DNA from: an uncultured Janibacter sp.
Lineage (GTDB): Bacteria; Actinomycetota; Actinomycetes; Actinomycetales; Dermatophilaceae
DNA length: 11,128 nucleotides
Direction of reading: 5' to 3'
Assembly: GCA_946222495.1 (NCBI GenBank)
Contig: CAMICF010000088.1
Location: 1 to 11,128 of the forward strand
In this document: one piece after another, positions 5,659 to 11,128 of the stretch
Layout: each line of letters starts with the position of its first letter
Numbering within the stretch: the first letter of the stretch is position 1
The notes under the pieces: model-generated
The model's input: only the letters and a program-made list of their open reading frames with translations
What the model was told of the DNA's origin: nothing
The model's database searches: none
Program-made: the position numbers and the translations under genes

Positions 5659-6561
5659 GTGAGCACCCCGGACCGGCCACCCGCGCCCGCACGACCGACC
5701 CTGCGGATCGGTGTCGTCGGTGCCGGTCGCGTCGGCGCCGTCCTCGGCGCCGCGCTCCGCGGGGCGGGCCACGAGGTCGTCGCCGTCTCCGCGGTCTCCG
5801 AGGCCTCGCGCGACCGGGCGGAGCTGCTCCTGCCCGGCGTCCCCGTCATGACCGTCCCCGAGGTCGTCGCCGCCTCCCAGCTCGTCGTCCTCGCCGTCCC
5901 CGACGACGCCCTGACCGACCTCGTCGCCGGCCTGAGCGCGACGGGCGCCTGGCGCCCGGGGCAGCTCGTCGCCCACACCTCGGGCAGGCACGGTCTGGCC
6001 CCCTTCGCGCCGGTGCTGGGGGAGGTCCTGCCCATGGCCATCCACCCGGCGATGACCTTCACCGGGACGAGCGTCGACCTGGCGCGGCTCGCGGAGTGCT
6101 GCTTCGGGATCACCGCCCCCGAGGAGATCCGGCCCGTCGCCGAGGCGCTCGTCGTCGAGATGGGCGGCGAGCCGGTGTGGGTGCCCGAGGAGGCCCGCGG
6201 GCGGTACCACGCCGCCCTCTCCCACGGGAGCAACCACCTCGTCACGCTCGTCGCCCAGGCGATGGAGATCCTGCGTTCCGCCGGCATCGACCCCGCCGAC
6301 CACGTGCTCCGCCCGCTCCTCCAGGCGAGCCTCGACAACGCGCTGTCCTCCGGCGACGCCGCGCTCACCGGCCCGGTCGCCCGCGGTGATGCGGGTACCG
6401 TGACCGCGCACCTGAGCGAGCTCGTCGACCTGCCGCAGGACATCCGTCCCGCCTACCTGGCCCAGGCGAGGGCGACCGCCCTTCGCGCCTCTCGGGCCGG
6501 TCGGCTGCGCGCCGACGTCGCCGACACCATCCTGACCACCCTCGACGAGGAGAACCGATGA
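5659..6561 (+). CDS. Rossmann-like/DUF2520 NAD(P)-binding protein upstream of panC
   Basis: A 300-residue protein. The N-terminal Rossmann fold starts LRIGVVGAGRVG, with the nucleotide loop GAGRVG at 21-26, and VVLAVPDDAL follows at 76-85. A linker carries HPAMTFTG at 129-136. The C-terminal helical DUF2520 domain (about 140-295) has HGSNHLV near 189-195 and the family signature TGPVARGD at 237-244. The fold is that of ketopantoate reductase, ProC and 6-phosphogluconate dehydrogenase, and in actinobacteria the gene often precedes panC (as with Rv3603c in Mycobacterium tuberculosis). A ketopantoate reductase role is therefore attractive but unproven. GTG 5659 was preferred to ATG 5629 because the latter has AAGGAG touching it without a spacer and would add ten non-conserved residues. 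The stop overlaps the panC start in an ATGA, implying translational coupling. Confidence 0.9.
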   Translation: MSTPDRPPAPARPTLRIGVVGAGRVGAVLGAALRGAGHEVVAVSAVSEASRDRAELLLPGVPVMTVPEVVAASQLVVLAVPDDALTDLVAGLSATGAWRPGQLVAHTSGRHGLAPFAPVLGEVLPMAIHPAMTFTGTSVDLARLAECCFGITAPEEIRPVAEALVVEMGGEPVWVPEEARGRYHAALSHGSNHLVTLVAQAMEILRSAGIDPADHVLRPLLQASLDNALSSGDAALTGPVARGDAGTVTAHLSELVDLPQDIRPAYLAQARATALRASRAGRLRADVADTILTTLDEENR

Positions 6562-7439
6562 CCAGCGCACCCGTGGTCGCCCGCAGCCGTGACGAGCTGA
6601 CGGCCGCCCGCGCCGACCTCACCGAGGGCGACATCGCCGTCGTCATGACGATGGGCGCCCTCCACGAGGGCCACGCCCAGCTCATCCGCACCGCCCGCCA
6701 GCGGGCCCGGTACGTGCTCGTGACGATCTTCCTCAACCCCCTGCAGTTCGGGCCCAAGGAAGACCTGTCGCGCTACCCGCGGACCTTCGACGAGGACCTC
6801 GACATCTGCACCCGCGAAGGGGTCGACCTCGTCTTCGCGCCGACGCCCGACGTGGTCTACCCGGAGGGCGACCCCGGCGTGCGCATCTCCGCGGGCCCGC
6901 TCGGGGACGTGCTCGAGGGCCAGTCCCGTCCGGGGCACTTCGACGGCATGCTCACCGTCGTCGCGAAGCTCATGCACCTCACCCGTGGTGACCGGTTCTA
7001 CTTCGGGCAGAAGGACGCCCAGCAGCTCCTCCTCATCCGGCGGATGGTGCGGGACATCGACTTCCCCGCGACCGTCGTCGCCGCACCGACCGTGCGGGAA
7101 GGGGACGGGCTGGCCATGAGCAGCCGCAACACCTATCTCTCACCGAGCGACCGGGAGACGGCACTCGTCCTCTCCCGCGCGCTCTGGGCCGGGGCCGCCC
7201 GTGCCGAGGAGGGGCCGTCCGCGATCCGCCGGGCCGCCCGGGAGGTGCTCATCGAGGAGCCGCTCGCCCTCGTCGACTACCTCGTGCTCGTCCACCCGAC
7301 GACCCTCGAGGACGTGCCCGAGTGGTACACCGGCGAGGCCCTGCTCGCCGTCGCCGCGAAGGTCGGCACCACTCGCCTCATCGACAACACCCCTGTCGTC
7401 GTCGGCCCCGGCGGTGGGGCTCGAGAGGTCTTCGCCTGA
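6558..7439 (+). CDS. panC: Pantothenate synthetase (pantoate--beta-alanine ligase)
   Basis: PanC joins D-pantoate to beta-alanine with ATP, through a pantoyl-adenylate, in the cytosol. The 293-residue length is normal. The HIGH-like motif MGALHEGH is at 32-39 with His36 and His39. Pantoate-site residues lie in NPLQFG (60-65). FGQKDAQQ at 149-156 holds Lys152, Asp153 and Gln156. The KMSKS-like loop MSSRN is at 187-191. All catalytic positions known from the M. tuberculosis enzyme are present. The start ATG overlaps the upstream stop by 4 bp and has AGGAG 5-6 nt before it. Its second substrate is made by panD, which here is separated from it by 297 bp of repeats instead of following directly. 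Confidence 0.98.
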   Translation: MTSAPVVARSRDELTAARADLTEGDIAVVMTMGALHEGHAQLIRTARQRARYVLVTIFLNPLQFGPKEDLSRYPRTFDEDLDICTREGVDLVFAPTPDVVYPEGDPGVRISAGPLGDVLEGQSRPGHFDGMLTVVAKLMHLTRGDRFYFGQKDAQQLLLIRRMVRDIDFPATVVAAPTVREGDGLAMSSRNTYLSPSDRETALVLSRALWAGAARAEEGPSAIRRAAREVLIEEPLALVDYLVLVHPTTLEDVPEWYTGEALLAVAAKVGTTRLIDNTPVVVGPGGGAREVFA

Positions 7440-7474
7440 GGTTCCTGCCCCCTCGCTGGCTGAGGCCCCCGCAC

Positions 7475-7495
7475 GTTGATTGAGGTGCGAGGCCG
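7475..7495 (+). repeat. Solo left arm of the palindromic element
   Basis: These 21 bases, from GTTGATTGAGG to GAGGCCG, are repeated without change at 7518-7538, 43 bp downstream. Here the right arm is missing, so the copy is either truncated or a duplication of the left part of its neighbour. Confidence 0.65.
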
Positions 7496-7519
7496 GACGT
7501 GGGCGCTGCCCCTACTCGT

Positions 7520-7561
7520 TGATTGAGGTGCGAGGCCGTTCACGGCCGAGCCTCGAAATCA
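7520..7561 (+). repeat. Palindromic intergenic element, complete copy 2
   Basis: The left end TGATTGAGGTGCGAGGCCG and the right end CGGCCGAGCCTCGAAATCA frame the loop TTCA. The inner stem GGCCG/CGGCC is perfect. The outer ends are TGATT and AATCA, where copies 1 and 3 have GGTT and AACC, so a base change on one side is matched on the other. Confidence 0.75.
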
Positions 7562-7587
7562 CCCAGCGCGCGGACCGGGCGACCGTG

Positions 7588-7626
7588 GTTTCGAGGCTCG
7601 TCGCCAGGGCTCCTCGCGCCTCAACC
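7588..7626 (-). repeat. Palindromic intergenic element, complete copy 3 (inverted)
   Basis: On the plus strand this reads GGTTTCGAGGCTCG, a 13-nt middle, then CGCGCCTCAACC. On the minus strand it has the order of copies 1 and 2: GGTTGAGGCGCGAGG first and CGAGCCTCGAAACC last. It lies head to head with copy 2, 26 bp away. Confidence 0.7.
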
Positions 7627-7670
7627 AACGGGGTGGAGCGGCCCCGGCCAACGGGCGGTTCCGACGGCGG

Positions 7671-7700
7671 GTGACTGGGGCCCGTGGGTTCTGAGACACT
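7671..7700 (+). promoter_or_regulatory. Candidate internal promoter for panD-nadB
   Basis: GTGACT (7671-7676) and GACACT (7695-7700) are spaced by 18 bp, downstream of the palindromic elements. A start near 7707 would give a leader of about 30 nt with the panD ribosome binding site. Motif resemblance only. Confidence 0.35.
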
Positions 7701-7736
7701 GGACGGCGGTCAACCGCCGAGACGAAGGACATCCGC

Positions 7737-8183
7737 GTGCAGCGCTTCATGCTCCACAGCAAGATCCACCGGGCCACGGTCACCCAGGCCGACCTGCACT
7801 ACGTCGGGTCGCTGACGATCGACATGGACCTCATGGACGCCGCGGGCATGCTCCCCGGCCAGCAGGTCGATGTCGTCGACGTCGACAACGGCAGCCGTCT
7901 CACGACCTACGCCATCGAGGGCGAGCGCGGCACGGGCATCGTCTGCATCAACGGTGCGGCCGCCCGGCTCGTCGCGCCCGGCGACATCGTCATCATCATC
8001 GCCTACGCCGCGATGGACGACTCCGAGGCGCGGACCTTCCAGCCGCAGGTCGTCTTCGTCGACGGCGACAACCGGATCGTCGAGCAGTACCACGACGCCG
8101 GCGACGTCCCCGAGGGCTACGGACTGAAGACCTCGGCGGTCACCCACCGCGACCACTCGGGGGACGGCCAGACGGGTGAGTGA
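7737..8183 (+). CDS. panD: Aspartate 1-decarboxylase precursor
   Basis: PanD removes the alpha-carboxylate of L-aspartate to make beta-alanine for PanC. It uses a pyruvoyl group formed by self-cleavage. The 148-residue proenzyme has MLHSKIHRATVTQADLHY followed by VGS, with the Gly24-Ser25 cleavage pair at the classic position. The substrate-site region around NGSRLTTYAI (51-60) and the turn INGAAARL (71-78) follow. The GTG at 7737 has GAAGGA 7 nt upstream, one of the best ribosome binding sites in the window, and puts the processed serine at residue 25 as in Escherichia coli. ATG 7749 is a weaker alternative. The last ~17 residues are polar and dispensable-looking. The 3' end overlaps nadB by 8 bp. 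Confidence 0.98.
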   Translation: MQRFMLHSKIHRATVTQADLHYVGSLTIDMDLMDAAGMLPGQQVDVVDVDNGSRLTTYAIEGERGTGIVCINGAAARLVAPGDIVIIIAYAAMDDSEARTFQPQVVFVDGDNRIVEQYHDAGDVPEGYGLKTSAVTHRDHSGDGQTGE

Positions 8184-9939
8184 CCCCGCGGCGGTCACCC
8201 TGCCGAGGTTCCTCACCTCCCCTTCGCCGGGGTGGACCGCGGAGGCGGACGTCCTCGTCGTCGGCTCCGGCATCGCCGGCCTGACCTGCGCGCTGCGGCT
8301 GCGCGAGCAGGTCGACTCGGTCCTCCTCGTGACGAAGACCCAGCTGTCCGCGGGGTCGACCGCGTGGGCCCAGGGCGGGATCGCCGCCGCACTCGCGCCG
8401 GAGGACTCGCCCGCCGAGCACCTTGACGACACCCTCGTCGCCGGTGTCGGCCTGTGCGACGAGGCGGCCGTCGAGGTCCTCGTCACGGAGGGGCCGGCCC
8501 GCGTGCGCGAGCTCATCGCGCTGGGCGCGCGGTTCGACACCGACGCCGCCGGTGAGATCACGCTGACCCGCGAAGGGGGCCACCACCGCGACCGCATCGC
8601 GCACGCCGGCGGCGACGCCACCGGCGCCGAGATCTCCCGCGCGCTCATCGCCCAGCTCGAGGCCGTCCGCGCCGACCCCGGCATCGAGGTCATCGAAAAT
8701 GCCCTCGTCGTCGACCTGCTCACCTCCACCGAGGGCAGCGTGTGCGGGGCGACCGTGCACGTCATCGGCGAAGGGGAGATCGACGGCATCGGCGCGGCTC
8801 GCGCCCGGGCCGTGGTCCTCGCGACCGGCGGCCTCGGCCAGATCTACTCCTCGACGACCAACCCACCGGTCGCCACCGGCGACGGCATGGCCGCCGCGCT
8901 GCGCGCCGGGGCGGCGCTCGCGGACCTCGAGTTCGTGCAGTTCCACCCGACGGTCATGCACCTGGGGGAGGGCGCGACCGGCCAGCAGCCGCTCGTGTCC
9001 GAGGCCGTGCGCGGTGAAGGTGCGGTGCTCGTCGACGAGACGGGCGAGGCCTTCATGACCGGTCTGCACCCGATGGCCGACCTCGCCCCCCGCGACGTCG
9101 TCGCCCGCGCCATCCTCGAGCGGATGGAGGCGACGGGGACCGACCACGTCTACCTGGATGCGCGGCACCTCGGCGGCGACTTCCTCCGGCAGCGCTTCCC
9201 GACGATCGTCGCGCGCTGCCTCGAGCTCGGCATCGACCCCGCGGAGGAGCTGATCCCCGTCGCCCCGGCCCAGCACTACGCCTCGGGCGGGGTGCGCACG
9301 GACCTGCGTGGACGCACCACCCTGCCCGGGCTCTATGCGTGCGGGGAGGCCTCCTGCACCGGCGTCCACGGCGCCAACCGGCTCGCGAGCAACTCCCTCC
9401 TCGAAGGCCTCGTCTTCGCCCACCGCATCGCCGAGGACCTCGTCGCGCGGCTGGCCGCCGGCGAGCTGCCGCAGGGGGAGGCCTTCGACGCCGGTGCCAC
9501 CGGGCTGCTCGACGCGCGGCACCGCGGTGACGTGCAGCGGACGATGACCCGCGGGGTCGGGCCGCTCCGGTCGGCCGGGTCGACGGCGGAGGCGCTCGCC
9601 GAGCTGGCCGCGCTGGACCGTACCGCCGACGAGGCGGAGCCCGGGCCGAGCAGCTGGGAGACGACCAACCTCCTCCACCTCGGTCAGGTGCTCGCCACCG
9701 CTGCTCACCTGCGCGAGGAGACCCGCGGCGGGCACGTCCGCCGTGACCACCCGCACCACGACGACGAAGGGTGGTCCGCCCACCTCGTCCACGTCCGCGA
9801 CCCCGAGGAACCGACCGGTGAGGTCGCGGTCATCAAGCTCGACGTCGACCTCGCCTGGCCGGAGGACGAGGAGTCGGACCAGGGCTCGGGTGCGGACTCG
9901 GGTGTCGGTGGGGACGCGGTCGACGACGGGGAGCAGTAG
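8176..9939 (+). CDS. nadB: L-aspartate oxidase
   Basis: NadB oxidises L-aspartate to iminoaspartate, the first step of bacterial de novo NAD synthesis, with FAD. The 587-residue protein belongs to the succinate dehydrogenase/fumarate reductase flavoprotein family. The dinucleotide loop GSGIAG is at 30-35, then SAGSTAWAQGGIAA at 58-71, GGHHRDRIAH near 134-143, FVQFHPTVMH near 253-262, APRDVVARAI at 304-313, PAQHYASGGV at 364-373 and the FAD-site segment CGEASCTGVHGANRLASNS at 389-407. Active-site Arg306, His367 and Arg402 match E. coli Arg290, His351 and Arg386 at one constant offset. The C-terminus ends in an acidic tail of about 30 residues (PEDEESDQGSGADSG and on) beyond the usual length. 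The GTG start overlaps panD in GTGAGTGA, so the two aspartate-consuming enzymes are probably translationally coupled. nadA, the usual partner, is not in the window. Confidence 0.97.
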   Translation: MSDPAAVTLPRFLTSPSPGWTAEADVLVVGSGIAGLTCALRLREQVDSVLLVTKTQLSAGSTAWAQGGIAAALAPEDSPAEHLDDTLVAGVGLCDEAAVEVLVTEGPARVRELIALGARFDTDAAGEITLTREGGHHRDRIAHAGGDATGAEISRALIAQLEAVRADPGIEVIENALVVDLLTSTEGSVCGATVHVIGEGEIDGIGAARARAVVLATGGLGQIYSSTTNPPVATGDGMAAALRAGAALADLEFVQFHPTVMHLGEGATGQQPLVSEAVRGEGAVLVDETGEAFMTGLHPMADLAPRDVVARAILERMEATGTDHVYLDARHLGGDFLRQRFPTIVARCLELGIDPAEELIPVAPAQHYASGGVRTDLRGRTTLPGLYACGEASCTGVHGANRLASNSLLEGLVFAHRIAEDLVARLAAGELPQGEAFDAGATGLLDARHRGDVQRTMTRGVGPLRSAGSTAEALAELAALDRTADEAEPGPSSWETTNLLHLGQVLATAAHLREETRGGHVRRDHPHHDDEGWSAHLVHVRDPEEPTGEVAVIKLDVDLAWPEDEESDQGSGADSGVGGDAVDDGEQ

Positions 9940-9953
9940 CCCCCTTCGCCAGG

Positions 9954-9987
9954 TGGTGCCCTGGATCAGCTGGTGCCCTAGATCAGG
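9954..9987 (+). repeat. Tandem 17-bp repeat at the nadB 3' side
   Basis: TGGTGCCCTGGATCAGC (9954-9970) is followed directly by TGGTGCCCTAGATCAGG (9971-9987), which differs at two positions. The second unit runs into the left arm of the hairpin at 9981. Confidence 0.7.
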
Positions 9988-10042
9988 TGGTCACTTCGTG
10001 CAGCAAGAATCGACTCGTGCTGCATCAGCTGACCACCTGATC
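9981..10042 (+). repeat. Bipartite hairpin between nadB and nadC
   Basis: Two 25-nt arms (9981-10005 and 10018-10042) form a perfect 13-bp outer stem (GATCAGGTGGTCA with TGACCACCTGATC), a 5 x 5 internal mismatch (CTTCG opposite TCAGC), and a perfect 7-bp inner stem (TGCAGCA with TGCTGCA? read as TGCAGCA/TGCTGCA at 9999-10005 and 10018-10024). The loop is 12 nt. No U-tract follows, so an ordinary intrinsic terminator is unlikely. It fills most of the 153-bp gap between nadB and nadC and may be a small palindromic repeat or a processing or attenuation structure. Confidence 0.75.
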
Positions 10043-10080
10043 GCGTCGTCGGCCGGAGCCGCTCCCGGAGCGGGCTGTCG

Positions 10081-10086
10081 TACCCT
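10081..10086 (+). promoter_or_regulatory. -10-like element placed for a leaderless nadC transcript
   Basis: TACCCT is followed by six nt and GTG 10093. No Shine-Dalgarno precedes the GTG and the -35 zone (around 10058) is unremarkable. Together with the hairpin upstream this suggests nadC can be transcribed on its own. Confidence 0.4.
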
Positions 10087-10092
10087 CGCCAC

Positions 10093-10995
10093 GTGAGCGA
10101 GCCAGCCCCGGACCGACCGACCGACTTCCCGACCGAGGCCGCGCGCCGGCTCGTCGAGACCGCGCTCGAGGAGGACCTCGGGCCGGAAGGGGTCGATGTC
10201 ACCAGCGCCGCGACGATCCCCGCCGACCAGACCGCGACCGGCCACGTCGTCGCCCGCGAGGCCGGTGTCCTTGCCGGTGCCCCGGTCATCGCGCTCGTGC
10301 TCGAAGGGGTCGCGGCGAGGGCCGGTGGGACACCGCCCTCGCTGGACGTGCGGATCGGCGACGGTGCCCGGATCGAGGCCGGCGACGTCATCGCGGTCCT
10401 CGACGGCCCGGTCCGGCAGGTGCTCATGGCCGAGCGGACGCTGCTCAACGTCATGTCGCGACTCTCCGGGGTCGCCAGCCACACCCGTCGGTGGGCCGAC
10501 GCGCTCGCCGGGACGCGGTGCACCGTGCTCGACACCCGCAAGACGACGCCCGGGATGCGCGAGCTGGAGAAGTACGCCGTCCGCGCCGGGGGCGGCACCA
10601 ACAAGCGGATGGGGCTCTACGACGTCGCGATGATCAAGGACAACCACGTGCACGCCGCCGGGGGAGTGGGGGCGGCCTACGCGGCGATCCGGGAGCGCTT
10701 CCCCGACGTGACGATCGAGGTCGAGGTGGAGTCGACGGAGCAGGCGCTCGAGGCGCTGGAGGCGGGGTCGCGCTTCCTCATGTGCGACAACATGTCGACC
10801 GACCTGCTGCGCACGACCGTCGCGACGGCCCGCGAATGGGTGGCCGAGCGCGGCGAGCGCGTCGAGATCGAGGCGACCGGCGGGCTGAGCCTGGACGTCG
10901 CCGTCGACTACGCGGCCACCGGCATCGACTACATGAGCGTCGGCGGCCTGACGCACTCCTCGCCGATCATCGACCTCGCGCTCGACCTGGTCTGA
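10093..10995 (+). CDS. nadC: Nicotinate-nucleotide pyrophosphorylase (quinolinate phosphoribosyltransferase)
   Basis: NadC converts quinolinate and PRPP to nicotinate mononucleotide, CO2 and pyrophosphate. The 300-residue length is normal. The N-terminal open-faced domain contains LEEDLG and DVTS (25-38), and the catalytic barrel carries AERTLLN at 113-119, LDTRKTTPGMR at 146-156, GGGTNKRMGLYD at 166-177, MIKDNHV at 180-186, VEVES at 210-214 and ATGGLS at 261-266. Mapping from the M. tuberculosis enzyme with a constant shift of ten keeps Arg115, Arg149, Lys150, Arg172 and Lys182. Its His161, part of the usual NHR triplet, is Lys171 here. The start GTG has no Shine-Dalgarno; a -10-like TACCCT lies 6 nt upstream. 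The gene is separated from nadB by a hairpin and followed 21 nt after its stop by another. Confidence 0.97.
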   Translation: MSEPAPDRPTDFPTEAARRLVETALEEDLGPEGVDVTSAATIPADQTATGHVVAREAGVLAGAPVIALVLEGVAARAGGTPPSLDVRIGDGARIEAGDVIAVLDGPVRQVLMAERTLLNVMSRLSGVASHTRRWADALAGTRCTVLDTRKTTPGMRELEKYAVRAGGGTNKRMGLYDVAMIKDNHVHAAGGVGAAYAAIRERFPDVTIEVEVESTEQALEALEAGSRFLMCDNMSTDLLRTTVATAREWVAERGERVEIEATGGLSLDVAVDYAATGIDYMSVGGLTHSSPIIDLALDLV

Positions 10996-11016
10996 TGCTG
11001 GGCCCTGGCCCTCCCG

Positions 11017-11104
11017 CACGAGCTACTGCAGGCAGCCTTTTGTGACGTCAGCACTAGCTCGAGCTACGGCTGACGTCACGAACTAGTGCCTGCAGTAGTT
11101 CGTG
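11017..11104 (+). repeat. Large bipartite hairpin downstream of nadC
   Basis: The outer arms CACGAGCTACTGCAGGCA (11017-11034) and TGCCTGCAGTAGTTCGTG (11087-11104) pair over 18 bp with a single G-U. A 7 x 7 mismatch follows, then an 11-bp inner stem GTGACGTCAGC (11042-11052) with GCTGACGTCAC (11069-11079). The 16-nt loop includes the self-complementary TAGCTCGAGCTA. Each inner arm also contains the palindrome TGACGTCA. It may end or protect the nadC message, but there is no U-tract. The last 24 bases of the window show nothing further. Confidence 0.75.
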
Positions 11105-11128
11105 GCGCAGGGGAGACCACGGCGAAGG

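Larger units (their letters stand above)
7440..7670 (+). other. Repeat-filled panC-panD spacer
   Basis: This stretch has no gene. From left to right it holds a decayed unit (TGGCTGAGG near 7457), a solo left arm (7475-7495), a complete palindromic element (7520-7561), a complete inverted element (7588-7626), and about 45 bp of plain GC-rich sequence before the panD promoter. Short open frames across it fall within the repeats and have no ribosome binding site. Its position inside a biosynthetic operon suggests that elements accumulated in an originally short spacer. Confidence 0.6.

Noticed and set aside
5257..6570. Minus-strand open frame of 437 codons spanning the divergent promoter region
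   Set aside because: It overlaps the DUF2520 gene in antisense and the methyltransferase gene in another frame, and has no ribosome binding site or recognisable domain.
7480..7674. Short plus-strand open frames in the panC-panD spacer
   Set aside because: They lie across the palindromic elements, have no ribosome binding site, and their residues follow from the repeat sequence.
8140..9792. Long minus-strand open frame of 550 codons
   Set aside because: It is antisense to panD and nadB, both unmistakable genes. Composition is typical of a GC shadow and no motif is visible.

Overview
The window is GC-rich chromosomal DNA (about 70% GC by eye) with GTG starts, very strong third-position G/C preference and many starts placed directly behind a -10-like hexamer. 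It reads as an actinobacterium. The proteins look most like those of Micrococcales of the Intrasporangiaceae type (Janibacter and relatives), but that placement is an impression, not a search result. There is no CRISPR array, insertion sequence, phage gene, tRNA or rRNA.

Left part (1-4364). A partial minus-strand gene for a secreted DUF6801-like protein runs off the left edge. Next is a stand-alone nuoD paralogue (49-kDa subunit of respiratory complex I) far from any other nuo gene. It is divergent from a lipoprotein SGNH/GDSL hydrolase across a 32-bp gap. An AtoE-type short-chain fatty acid transporter converges on the hydrolase gene.

Middle (4365-5658). About 200 bp of decayed copies of a palindromic intergenic element is followed by a minus-strand MidA/NDUFAF7-family methyltransferase, whose stop codon lies inside a complete copy. 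In mitochondria NDUFAF7 methylates the NuoD homologue, so its presence near the orphan nuoD is suggestive. Between this gene and the divergent operon to its right lie two identical 23-bp copies of a palindrome-centred element, one at the -35 position of each predicted promoter.

Right part (5659-11128). A plus-strand cofactor operon: a Rossmann/DUF2520 oxidoreductase-like gene, panC, panD, nadB, nadC. It joins pantothenate (CoA) and de novo NAD synthesis. PanD and NadB both consume L-aspartate, and their genes overlap by 8 bp. nadA and panB are absent. The operon is broken by repeats in two places: palindromic elements between panC and panD, where panD seems to have its own promoter, and a 62-nt bipartite hairpin between nadB and nadC. 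A second bipartite hairpin follows nadC.

The gene content is mostly ordinary housekeeping and accessory metabolism. The points worth following are the NuoD paralogue with a changed quinone-site tyrosine and its possible methyltransferase partner, the paired operator-like repeats, the palindromic element families, and a frame-independent excess of the heptamer GAAGGGG.
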